From Anaeramoeba flamelloides (lineage: Eukaryota; Metamonada; Anaeramoebidae), in NCBI GenBank assembly GCA_027625915.1, contig JANTQA010000029.1, forward strand, positions 8,494,001 to 8,558,000: DNA of 64,000 bases, in the 5' to 3' direction. Within the stretch, counting starts at the first letter, position 1; each line of letters begins with the position of its first letter. The position numbers and the translations under genes were made by a program. The notes beneath the pieces were generated by a model that did not search any database, was not told the DNA's origin, and was given only the letters and a program-made list of their open reading frames with translations. Positions 22,601-33,992 of the stretch are shown in pieces.

Positions 22601-23417
22601 TATAATTTTTTTTTCTTGACAACTTACAAAACTAGATTTCTCATTTCAAATAAAAAGGCACACCAATTTTTAAAATATTGAATTTTAATTTTTATTATTT
22701 TGTTTTAATGAGTTTTAAAAACCCAGTTGAGTTTGATTTTATATTTTTTAAAGAGTTTCTTAGATTTTAGAATGATACTACAATTAATTTGATTCATTTA
22801 TATTTACTTCTTGAAATTTTATGTACCCTTTTATTGGAAAAAGTGTTTCGTTAGATTTGGATGTATAAAAGAGTAATTATTAAATACTAGAAATATGATT
22901 ATTAATGTTTCAATTTTTCAATTTAATGAAAAGAAATTAAAAAAAAAATTATGAAAAAAATTAATTTTCAAATTGTGATCTTTAATAAAAAATATATTAA
23001 TTTCTTGTTAATAATATTAATAATAGATTTATTAATGCCCTCTCAACACTCGGGCACTAGTATGATTGACACCCCAATTACAACATACGTAATTAGAGAT
23101 GAATCCATGATGATGTTAACATGTTAAGATCTTTACTTATAGTAAACTCAATTTGTTAATAAGACATCTTTTATTTAAACAAATTTTAATTTCAGTTCAA
23201 AAAACACCAATTTAAGCAAAAATTTCTAAAGTGAAAAACTTTTGAAAAAAAAAAATTTTTTTTGATGATTTTCACAAAAATAATAAATTAAAAAAGCCAA
23301 ACAACATTTAATTAATAATTATTATTTTTATTTGAAAAAAAAAAAAAAGTTAAATTATTATCCATTAGAAGTGAATAATAAATATATAAACAAAATTAGT
23401 TTTTGAAGCTAATTGGT
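22601..23417. other. Intergenic, 3' flank of the Rh gene
   Basis: AT-rich with scattered Tc1-like end fragments (22630-22665, and GTACCCTTTTATTGGAAAAAG at about 22826). No gene recognised. Confidence 0.35.
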
Positions 23418-26400
23418 TTAAAAGTCGATTGAACTTGAAGAGTTGATTCCATTATCAGTACTTTCGCTTGATGGTGACGATGAAGATGGAGACCATGATG
23501 ACAATGTACCCTCTTCTCTTCTCTTATTGTTTTTCCAACTAACTTTTACGAAATTATTCGAACTTATATCTGAACTTACTGTTCTATCAAAATAATCATC
23601 ACCATCACCATCTTCATTAACGCCACCACGTGAAAAGGAATTACCCTTTTGGTTTTGTGTATATTTCTTTTTTTGTTTTTTATTCTTATTCCTCGATTTA
23701 ACTTTCTTTTTTTGGCTATTATTTTTTGATTTCGCTTTCTTTTTTTGATTCTTATTCTTAGATTTTCTTTTCTTTTTTTGATTAGTAGAACTTGTATCTG
23801 AACTTACTGTTTTATCAAAATCATCATCATCATCATCACCATCTTCATTAACTTCGCTACTTGAAAAGGAATCACCTTTTTCGTTAAATGCATATTCGTT
23901 GTTTTCATGATCATTATCATTATTACTGTTGTAGTTTTGCTGTTTTTTTTCATTTTTTAACACTTTCTTATCAATTTTCCAATTTTCGGTATCTTCATAT
24001 GGTTTGTTGGGATCAATTTTCAGCCAATTAAGAAAAAGACCTACAAACACCCCGCCAAAAATGCCAATCGTTAAACTAAGAAAAAAACAACCAACTTGAT
24101 GTATAATCTGATCATCTTGCTTTGGGAAGAGTAGATTATATCTTCCATCGTATATAGAATGGTCATTTTTGGCAATGCTAACTACAATCATTCCAATTAA
24201 TCCGCCAATAAAACCTTTATTTTTAAAAAATATTAAGATTTTTTTTTTAATTATAATTTTGTTTTTTATTTAATAATGAAAATGTTTAATTAGTAATTGT
24301 ATTATATAATAAAATAAACATCCAACCTTTAATAGTACAAATTTAAATACTAATAAACTGAATATAAAATAAGATTTTTTTGAACCCATTTATTAAAATT
24401 TATTTGCTTGATAAGAAATTGATTTCAAACTTGAAGTTTATTGGATCCTCTGTATTAAAGAAATTTTTCTTTTTTAAATAAATGAATTGAAAAATTGTCT
24501 TAATCTAAAGCTGTGTCTAGGCAATAAAAATTAAATAACTCAATTTTTGAAAAAATTTTTTTTTAAATTGTTTTTTATAAAACTTTAATCAAAATCCGTG
24601 AAGATAAATATTGTGTTTAACTGTTGTCATATTCTTAAAAAAAATATTTCATTTTCGCTTTATTTACAAAGAAAAGTAAAAAAACTAATTTAAAAATAAA
24701 TGTTTTAAAAAGTAGTTACCGGCTTTCTTTTAAAGCATTAGTGAAACTTGAAATTTATTAAAAGATCACTAAAGCATAAAAATTACTTTTCCAATTTTTT
24801 TATAAATATCACCATCTAATAATTATATAACCACCAAAAAACCTGTTGTAGAATCAGAACAAAAATAAAAAGTACAAATAAAAAATTTCAAAAAATAATT
24901 TTTTTCATGTTGCTTCTTTTTTTTTTAAAAAATTTTAGTTTTTCACAAAATGAACACCAAAAAAATAGTTTTCATGAAAATACACATCACATTTGTAACA
25001 TAATGAACGATAGCACAAAATTTCTTTTTTAATATGATTATCAATAATAATAATAATTTCTTTAATTCTTGTGAGTAAAGATATATTTACTATTAGCACC
25101 ATTTCTGTTCATAGAACGTGTATCGTTTGCCAATTCAAACAAAAAATCAACATTACCAATTATTTCACAGATTGTGGAAATTTTATCTGTAATCGATAAT
25201 CTTTCTATCGGGTTTTTGGTACTCCTGTGTATTCTGGGGATGTGTCGTCAAGTACCGTCAAGTGCCGAGCTTTTTTTTTTATTTAAGAAATTAAAAGATA
25301 ATTTCTTAAATTTTCTTTTTATTTCACAAATTAAAAAAAAGCAAACGACGGTTTTCCAGAATTCAAAAGAATTGAGCAAAATGTTGGAGATTTTACTCTA
25401 TTCTTTGAAATTATGGAAAACCTAACGACAGTGGATAGTTTTTAATTTGGCCATGTAAATGAAAGTATTATTATATATAAACATATATATTAATTAATTT
25501 TCTTCTCTTTTTTTTTTTATTTGATACAATTTTCTTTAATTACACCTTTCTCTTAATAAATAAATAAATAAATATTACCAATTATTTCTCAACCACCAAT
25601 CCAAAAATCATCTTTGTGTTAGGAATTAACATTTTAAAGAAACAATACAATGAAAGCAAGGTTTACAAGAAAAATGATTATATTTAAAAAGGACAAGTAT
25701 TCACACCTTGGCCTGCCCCCCCCCCCCCCCCCCCCCCCCATCAACAAATATTTACTGTATAATTAACAGTACGAAATTGTTTGATTTGTCTTTTTAAGTT
25801 TCCAATCTTTGCTTATCTTAACGGTTACGTTTACTTCCCCATTTATAGTTTTTTTTTTTTTTTCGGTTTGTTGCTTAATATTTTGATTTGAAAAAGTTGA
25901 ATTAAAAAAAAAAACTAATTTCCTCAAAAATGTTCATAAAATATATATTTTACTCTTTTCATGGTAATCATTTAACAGAATCTCTTTATGTTTGAGATCA
26001 ATGATTCAATTTTTCAACCAACATATACAGATACATTTTTTTGAGTTTTTAGAAAAAACGTTAATTCTGAAAAAGTAAATTGTAATTTTCTCAATGAATT
26101 CCGAAAGTACCAAGAAAGTAGAAAAAAAAAATGTTGATTAAAACTCGTTTAATTCCTGAAAATTTGTTTTTAAAAACTTGAAATATAGAAAATATTTGAA
26201 AAAGTGTGACAATTGCCCTGAAGGTAAATTTTGTGATAAAAAACCACTTAAATTTTAAAAGATTAATTTTATGTGTTAGATATTTTCAAAAACATTAAAA
26301 GGACATTAGAAATAAAATCAATAAAAACCCATTCTGATATTTAAAAATATTGTTAAGTTTTCTCAATTTTTTTTAAAAATTATAAAATAGGATTCGGCTT

Positions 26401-28324
26401 TATTCTTTAAAATTTAGATATTTTGAGAATCACAGAAATCACAGAAATCACAGAAATCACAGAAATCAATTTTTCAGGATCAGAAATTTCAAACTGTTAG
26501 CCAAAATTGATACGGGTCTAAATCTTCATAAATTCATTTAATTTTCAATTTCAAGCTAAATCCTGGAAAATAATTTATTAAAAAAAAGAATGAAAATTGT
26601 ATAAAAAGGCTTATATATGTAATGAAAAAAATATTAATTTCAGATTGGTGGTTGTTTAATGAATTATACATTACTATTTTCGAAAAAAAATTCACGGGAA
26701 AAATAAGTTTAATACGATTTTTAATTGGGGACATTAATAGAACATGGAAACGAAAAGCAAGATCAATTAAAAGAAGAAATGATTAAAGACAAAATGAAGG
26801 ATTAATCACAATAATAGTTTTTATAATATTATTTTTTGGTATGGAGTTTTTCTTTGATTTATCTATCTTCTTAAAAGTTTGTTGAAAAATTTGACGATTT
26901 TTTAGGATCTCTAAAACCACAATTTCTTCGTATTTTGATAATGAAGGAGACTTAAATCATGCTTGTTGATTTGATTGATAATATTATAAAGAATCATTCT
27001 TAAAAGTTGAAATATTTCTTCTTTTTATTGATTTGTCTTTTCATTTTCAGAAGGGTTCCAATTAAAAATCTTATTGAACTTTTTTTTATGTTTTACTTTT
27101 TTTCCCAAATGACTTTTAATTATATATGAAAAATTTTCAAACCTTTTGTTCTCTATTTTCGAAAATCAAGAAAACTTGAGAATATCATGATTAAACAGAT
27201 TTTCTAAAATAAACTTCAAATTAATAAAAGATTATTTTTTGAAATAAGTGGTAAAAAAAAACAAGATATACAATGGGAATTTAAAAAATTATTTTGTTTG
27301 ATAAACTGAGAGAAAAATCTTGTTGTTTATGAAATAATTTCAAAAATGCAAAAACAAAGATTCCAAAGATTGGAAATCGAATTTAATAGTTTCTTTAAAA
27401 TGGTCTTGCCTTTTGATTTTTAGGTCTTTAGAAATTAATCATACACCAAAAACCTGAAAATTTTTATAAATTGTTGATCATTCATATGGCTTGAAGTCAA
27501 AAAATTCAAATTTTAAACTTTTACAACTTATAAATTTTAAACAGCCCATTCATTCATTATCATTGTTATTCATTTCATAAAATAATTTTTTTTTTGAAAG
27601 TTTATATGAAATCAGAAAGTTCATTTCATTTTTCATTCTAAAATATAAAAAAAGTTTTTTTTTTAAATCTAATATTCAAAATCTAAAGTTTTTTAAATTT
27701 AAAAGAGAAATTCAATTAAACTTACTTGGTAATAAATGCAACGAAAAAATACCAACAGTGTCATTTACTTCTAATTTATTCTCAAAAAGGGGCTGCAAAA
27801 ATTGATATCCAATAACTGATAAAATTCCAGCCAAAATTCCAATACCCATTGCACCACCAGGGGTAAGATTCAGATTTGCAACAGTACCAATAATTATACC
27901 ACCTTTTTTACAACAAATAATATTTTATAATAATAATAATATATATATATATATATATTTCCATGACAAAAATAGAATAATTAATGATTTATAATTAAAA
28001 AAAAATTAAAAATTTTAAAACTTAAATATTGAAATTCTAAAATACCAAAACATTTTTATTTGAATAATTCAAAAAGCATTCTAAAAAAAAATATAACTAA
28101 ACTAGTTTTTTTTTCTAAAGTTTATTTTTTTAGAGGAATTAAAGAAAATTGAGAATAATAATATGAACAAAGACTAACAAGAAAAAAAAAAATCATATAT
28201 AAAATATTTCAATTATCATAGAGCATTAGGATTAGTATTATTATTTTGTTATACTAGAACGACCAATTCGTTAATCTTTATTTATTTATTTTTTTTTAGG
28301 TATATTTGAGTTGAATTTATTTGA

Positions 28325-28356
<32 letters not shown>

Positions 28357-29591
28357 TTGGTTTAATGAATTTATTTTAATCTGAATATATATTTAATATT
28401 CAGTTTAAACGATTAATATTCAAAATTGCCAATATTTCTATTAGATATTAAACTGATTACAAAAGAGTTAAAAATGAAGTATAAAAAACAGAATTTTTAA
28501 CCAGAGTAACTTGGATCAAACTATAAAACGAACAAAACGATCATTCCATTGATATATTGAAAATTATTATATTTTTATGAAAATGAATTCTTTCTTTTTC
28601 CTTTTTCTTTTTTATAATACAGCCGTTTCAACCCACCGTTAAATTTTTCAGAAATAGAAATTAACTTTATTGTCTCTGTTAAATACAAAAAAAAATAAAT
28701 ACGAGATATAACGCTATCATATACATTTTATGGTTTGACAGAGGTTTTTTTAAAAAAACCTCTTATTTGAAAGACTGAGAAAAACAACTTGTTGTTTATG
28801 AAATAAATTCAAAAATCCAAAGCAAAGATTCCAAAGATTGGAGATCGAATTTAATAATTTCTTTGAAATGGTCTTGCCTTTTGATTTTTAGGTGTTTAGA
28901 AATTAAGGATCCACCAAAAACCGGAAAATTTTTATAAATTATTGGTCATTCAGAAGGTTTGTAGTGAAAAATTCAAATTTTAATATTTTGTCTATGAAGA
29001 AATTTTTGGTCTATTTTAAATTTTCATGGTTTGTGATTGGATATTGTATAATCAAAAAAATTTTAGCAAATAAAAACTTTGGTTCTATTATATAACAAAT
29101 TTAAGATTTAAGATACCCTGCTATACCTATTTTACGGTTTGTTATCCAGGAGAAAATTTCAGAAAAGAAAATCAAATTATATGTCTTAAAAATTTTCACA
29201 GTAGGGTTGGAACGGCTGTACTAATTTTCAAAGAAATTTATTCCGAAATCGGTTGTCTCATTAAAAATGAAGAAATCCTTTTATTTGAATCTTTAACAGA
29301 GACCCACTACCTTTACTTAAAGTTATAATTTGAGGAGGTGAATAGTTTTGGATTCAAATGAAAAGTTCCTCAGTTCTTTTTACTTTTAAAAAACCAATTT
29401 TGATAGTATTATAATTTTAGCAATAAAACATCATTTAGACTTTTATTTGATGAACTTTACTTTTCCTAATTGTTGCACAGTGTGCTGTAGTATTAAAATG
29501 GAGAATTATTCTTGTTGTAAAATTGTGCTGTTGTTATTGAAAAAAAATATTTTTGTTTTCTTGGCGTATCACCTTCTTATCCACAGCTAAA

Positions 29592-29630
<39 letters not shown>

Positions 29631-30583
29631 CATACCTGAAAGTGTAGCATTTCTGATTTGAGTAATTGAGAATTTTCCTAAAATTTTTAGTGGTAAAAAG
29701 AATAAAGAAAAATCGGTGTTGCAAATGAATAAAATCCAAAAGTTCGAAATTATTTTAACGTAAATTCAAAAATTAACAGAGAAACAAAAATACCTTTATT
29801 CAGCAATGGGGAGAATAAAAAAACCATCATACAAGAACCAGAAAGAGACAGAACAGTGTTCAGTATTGAATGGTACCTGTACTCAGGAAGAGCTAAAGCT
29901 GAGTTTAGGCTTGGGAAAAAAACCCACATAAGGATTGTACCAATCAAGGAATAAAAATCTCTGAATTTTGAAGGTTGCTTTGCTTCGTAAATATAATGCG
30001 TTTTAGAATAAGAACTAAAGGTGATCCCTACCCCATAGCATGAACCAAAAAGATGCGTGATCATTGTCCCACCAACGTCAATTGCATTAAAAACGAGCAT
30101 GCCACAATATTTATTTACAGAAAAAAGAATACAGCCAAACAAGGAGACCATCAGCAAATATAATAACGAAGTTGATCCGATAATTGATCCAAAAGAAATT
30201 AAAATTGCAAGTGTACCAAACAAGGCACCAAGCAGTGACTGGAATGTTAGCTCATAGCTGTGGAAATTCTTTTCGTTTGCCTGTTCAAAAAATGCGTTGC
30301 AAATGAGTGTTAACTGAAAACAAAAAACTGTAAACAGCAGAGTAAAAGCAGAGCCAGAGTATGAATAAAATTTGAGATACGACATACGAAGCGCTATACC
30401 AACCAAAATAAAGACAAGGATATTTGTGTAATCACGGTAATACAATTTGATAGTGATCGTTTTATATTCGTCCGAAGATTCTTCATCGAATGTTGTGTCA
30501 TATCGAAACCAAATCCCGATAATGACAAAGAAAATTATTTCTAAAAATAAGAATGTAACAAGAAAAGGTTTGTTTTTAAGCAT
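23418..30583 (-). CDS. Rh-family ammonium channel with long charged tail, four exons
   Basis: Exons 30583-29794, 29677-29636, 27902-27726 and 24214-23418 join to 601 residues. All junctions are GT-AG and restore Rh-family motifs: LLNK-GKFSITQIRNATLS-GGIIIGT and SLHLLPS-FIGGLIG. N-terminal membrane helix, YYRDYTNILVFILVG and NAIDVGGTMITHLFGSCYG match Rh50/RhCG. Both pore histidines are present (ITHLFG and SLHLLP). YEDTENWKID matches the conserved YED..W after the last helix. It should pass ammonia/ammonium across the plasma or an internal membrane. After it comes a roughly 170-residue Lys/Asp/Ser-rich cytosolic tail containing two related blocks (VNEDGDxDD..FD.TVSSD.SS) around a KKKRKSKNKNQKKK-like basic segment. 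Introns are 116, 1733 and 3511 bp; the long ones hold repeats. Confidence 0.92.
25244..25429. mobile_element. Modular hairpin element HP, locus 3
   Basis: Begins GTCGTCAAGTACCGTCAAG and ends GGAAAACCTAACGAC, giving GTCG/CGAC tips. It holds two stem-loops: TTTTTTTATTTAAGAAATT with its mirror, then TTTTCCAGAATTCAAAAGAA with its mirror. The order of the two stems is reversed compared with loci 4 and 5. It sits in intron 3 of the Rh gene. Confidence 0.75.
25716..25739 (+). repeat. Poly(C) run, 24 bases
   Basis: An uninterrupted run of 24 C in a genome where C runs over four are rare. On the transcribed (minus) strand of the Rh gene it is a G24 in intron 3. Confidence 0.95.
26431..26468 (+). repeat. 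9-bp tandem repeat (CACAGAAAT)4
   Basis: Four exact copies of CACAGAAAT with a partial fifth, inside intron 3 of the Rh gene. Confidence 0.9.
27295..27525. repeat. Direct repeat R5, copy a (Rh intron 3)
   Basis: About 230 bp nearly identical in order to 28765-28985: CTTGTTGTTTATGAAATAA, AAGATTCCAAAGATTGGA, TGGTCTTGCCTTTTGATTTT. With copy b it brackets exon 3 of the Rh gene. Copy b lies inside a family G element, so this is probably a truncated relative. Confidence 0.75.
28620..29218. mobile_element. TA-flanked element, family G, copy 2 (Rh intron 2)
   Basis: 599 bp with ends CAGCCGTTTCAACCCACCG and CAGTAGGGTTGGAACGGCTG and TA on both sides. Contains R5 copy b (28765-28985). The right end region (AGAAAAGAAAATCAA...AAATTTT) matches family G copy 1. 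No transposase. Confidence 0.75.
29594..29626 (+). repeat. Poly(A) run, about 33 bases
   Basis: On the gene strand this is a T33 tract starting eight bases into intron 2 of the Rh gene, directly after the GTATGT donor of the 42-base exon 2. Confidence 0.9.
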
Positions 30584-31140
30584 ATTATAGAATATAATTT
30601 AAAAAGATAATTCAAAAAATTCTTGATTTAATTTTAAAAAAATGTTTTTTTCATAATGAAACATTATAATTTTTTCCATAATTGTTCCTTTAAAATATTG
30701 ATTATTTTTATTTTAATAATGTTTAATGATGCTTTGTGCTTGGTTAATTGAAGAAGAGTTCAAAAAAGGTCTTTCATTGAGTGGAAATTTCCAAGAAAAA
30801 TCGTAAAATATCGAGGTGGTGTTGAACTTTCTAAATTATTGAATTACCGTTTCCTTCCAATATTTATATTAATACTGTATTTTCAATTTTTCATTACTAT
30901 TCAAAAGTGTAAAATTATAATTCTGTAAAAGTTAAGAACAAGAGTTAATTGTATTAATATATTTTTTGATAATTGAATGTTAATTTTGGTGTAATAATAA
31001 TGTTCAGACTTGGTAAATCAGCTATGCAAAGAAATTGCTCTGTTTCTTGTTTCAAGTTGGTTTTTATATTAATTCAATCAAAGAAACCAAAGATATATAA
31101 TAATTAAATATGATTCGAGTAATAACTTTCTACTATTAAA
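30584..31140. other. Upstream region of the Rh gene
   Basis: AT-rich 5' flank of the minus-strand Rh gene. The promoter is expected here, but no defined element was seen. Confidence 0.3.
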
Positions 31141-32417
31141 TAGAGGTTTTGATGATAACATATATTATCCTGATATTAGCAATAAAACCGCAATAGTATT
31201 AAAAAAATCGCGATTAGTCCAACTTTATCACGAAAAATCATAAAATCGCGATAAACAACATTATCGCGATATTCATATTATCGCGAAAAAATGTAAAAAT
31301 TATTTTTTTGAAATCATCTGAAAGAAAATCTCTTGACTTTTACAAAGCCTTGATACTTTTACATCACTTTCCCCTTTAATAATGCCAGAAAGTGTTTGTA
31401 AGGGTTCTGAACGGTCTTCAAGTGTTTGAAAGTTTTGAAAGACAGAAAACTTTTAATAAAGGGAATGAGTTTGGTTTGTTGTAGAAAAAAATTTTATTCT
31501 TTTCATTTTTTTTGTAAACAAAATATAAAATTTCAAACAAATTTTATGATCAAACTAATAATTACCCATTTCAACAATACACTTGAATATAAATTATGTG
31601 TGTTTTCTTAAAATGGAGTTGTTACCTTCACAATTTTTAATAACCAAAAATAAAGAAAGAGTAATTTTCATTCTTATTGGTGATCGATCAAACAAAAACC
31701 ACTAAGCTCTAATTGTGTTTTCTGTCCAAAACAAAGATTCTCAAATAAGAAAAAGAAGAAAAAGACAAGTATTGTATAAAAAATCTTAATAATTGGTGAT
31801 CATCTGGCAAGGATGTTGTGAAATCTTTTGAAGAGTTATCCAACTCCTTTTAGCTTGCTGAGAAAAAATGAAAATATTGCAACCCAAGATCACATTCTTT
31901 AAAGAACAGATAAAGGGTTGGTTGTTTTAGAAGGTCTTTTATTCAACTCAATTTACAACACCAAGATTGACTAAAAAAATATTTATTTCTATTTAGTTCT
32001 TATTGTTGTTGATCTTAAAGGAAAGATAGGTTTGTCAACCAAATCAAAAGAAAATACAATAAAACTCTTTGATCTTATACTTTATTGGATCAAGTATCTT
32101 TTTTGTTGTTTTTTCAAAGAAGAACTTTTTTTCACCTAATCTATTTTTTGATCAAAAAAAATTTTTTTATAAAAATATTTCTCAATTAACCCAAAAATCC
32201 ATCAACTATTATATCGCGATTACTTTTTAATCGCGATATTTTGGCATTTATTACGATTTTTTAATAATTATCGCGATTTTATAGAATATCGCGATTTGTT
32301 ATATTATCGCGATAATATTGAATATTGTGATTTTCTGATATATCGCGATTTGATAGAAATTATCGCGATTTTTGTAACTTTATCGTGAATTATAGCATGT
32401 TATCATCAAAACTTCTA
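31141..32417. mobile_element. Element with TATCGCGATA subterminal arrays, about 1.28 kb
   Basis: Inverted ends: GTTTTGATGATAACAT from 31146, mirrored by ATGTTATCATCAAAAC at 32397-32412. The outermost bases are TAGAGG and CTTCTA, so a TA duplication is possible. Just inside the left end are four TCGCGA cores and inside the right end seven, mostly in the form ATTATCGCGAT, plus decayed variants (TATCACGA, TATCGTGA). The palindrome is otherwise absent from the window. The middle (31300-32200) is ordinary AT-rich sequence without a convincing gene. It reads as a non-autonomous DNA transposon whose end arrays could be protein-binding sites. Confidence 0.7.
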
Positions 32418-32569
32418 ATGAATAATTTCATATAAATAAACTTGAAATGGTAATATTTTTCTCCAAAAATAGAGTTAAATTTTGAATCAATTTTCGAAAA
32501 AAAATACCATTAAACCTTAAAAAATCAATTTATTGAAAAAAATTTGATAAATTTCTGACAATTTAGTTA

Positions 32570-33005
32570 CTGTTTCGGAAAAAAAGTGAAACAGGGAAAA
32601 AAGTGAAAAATAGTTTTTCATTGGTAACATTATTGAAAATGAAAAGTAAAATCAATAAAAAGAAGAAACCAATTAACTTTTTATAATAATCCATTATATT
32701 ATTTTCAATCAATCTAACAAATACAATTTAAATCTAATTTGTTCTCGAAATTGTTCTTGTAGTTTTGTAGATCTCAAAAATAGTCAATTTTTCGAACAAA
32801 TTTGGAATAAAGATCAATCAAAGAAAAACTCCTACCAAAAGATAGTATTGTAAAAACTGGGATTGTGTTGGATACTTTATTTTGTCTTTATTTATTTCTT
32901 AATTTATTCTTTTTCCGATTGATCTTACAATTGATTTTCAGTAATTTTGTCATTCTCTTCATATTTCCAATGAAAAACCCTGTTTCACTTTTTTCCACAA
33001 TGGTA
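32570..33005. repeat. Foldback element with GTGAAACAGGG ends
   Basis: AGTGAAACAGGG...TTTTTCATTGG at the left is mirrored by CCAATGAAAAACCCTGTTTCACTT at the right, about 430 bp apart. It appears to lie within older AT-rich repeat sequence related to R1. Confidence 0.55.
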
Positions 33006-33992
33006 ATATTCAATTCATAATTCAAAAATTTACTTAAAAATAATCATAAGGACTTTGCCTTCAAAATCCATTAAAATATATGTTAAAAATTATATAATTA
33101 ATTTAGATGTTATCTTGGAACAAGATAAAAAAAAAAAGTACCAGCTTTATTTTGAAAAACAGGGTTTTTGGCTCTGAACACAATACATTGTTGATAACTA
33201 TTATAAAATATATATATATTTAAAAATCATTTAATTGTGTTTAAAGACATTAGATTATTGATAACAATTAATTCTTTTAGTATTCCAAAATCCCTACCCT
33301 GGTATAAACTCTAGGCATTTTATATAACTATGAAAACATATCAATTTTTTCTTTTTAATCTACTTAATTTCAATTACAATTCTTTCCTTTTATTTTTATT
33401 CTAATTCTTTTTTAGAGAGGGAATTTACGTTCAATGAATATATAACTTCACACACACCAAAAAAACATTCAGGACCAATGATCAAACTAAACCAGTAAAA
33501 ATGAGATAAAGGTATTATAGCAGTGGTATTAGATATTTTTTTGATGAATGGGTAATAGAGTACATTTTGTTATTTTAACCAATTAACTATTTTAATCATC
33601 GCAAAACATTATTTTTTTTTCAAATGTTAGCGCATTAGAGGAAAAACAAAAGGAAACCAATAATGAAATATAGAAACTGGACTGTTTTAAATTCATTTTC
33701 TTTTGAAGAAAACAAAAGTGTAATATTTTTTGACTGATTTCAACTTTTAGAATGAGAAAAAAACGAAAATGTAAATTTTGGTGTGAAACAAATAATCCCT
33801 TCCTTGGGTATATTCTATCTTTTTTTAAACAAAATTGCCTTATTTTTGCTAATTGGGAAGAAAAAAACTTCACATCTTCTTCGTTTCTTTCCCGACATTG
33901 AATTCCCAATCTTTGGCCCATTTCTGAATTGACAATTTTAAATCAACAATTCATTTTTTCACAAGATTCAAATCTTTTTTCGCTTATCTTCG
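33006..33992. other. Intergenic, upstream of the unrecognised plus-strand gene
   Basis: AT-rich. A 109-codon open frame lies on the minus strand at 33592-33921, but its composition is not convincing. No repeat partner found. Confidence 0.3.

Larger units (their letters stand above)
24215..27725 (-). other. Intron 3 of the Rh gene, expanded
   Basis: 3.5 kb between the SLHLLP and FIGGLIG codons. It contains an HP hairpin element, a 24-base C run, a 9-bp tandem repeat and one copy of repeat R5. Reading frames inside are not protein-like. Confidence 0.85.

Noticed and set aside
31200-32400. TATCGCGAT copies as a CRISPR array
   Set aside because: Units are only 8-10 bp, spacing is irregular, the two clusters mirror each other, and the genome is eukaryotic.
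33592-33921. 109-codon minus-strand frame divergent from the gene at 33993
   Set aside because: Composition is like random AT-rich frames (Phe, Cys, Lys), with no domain and no second exon; kept out as unsupported.
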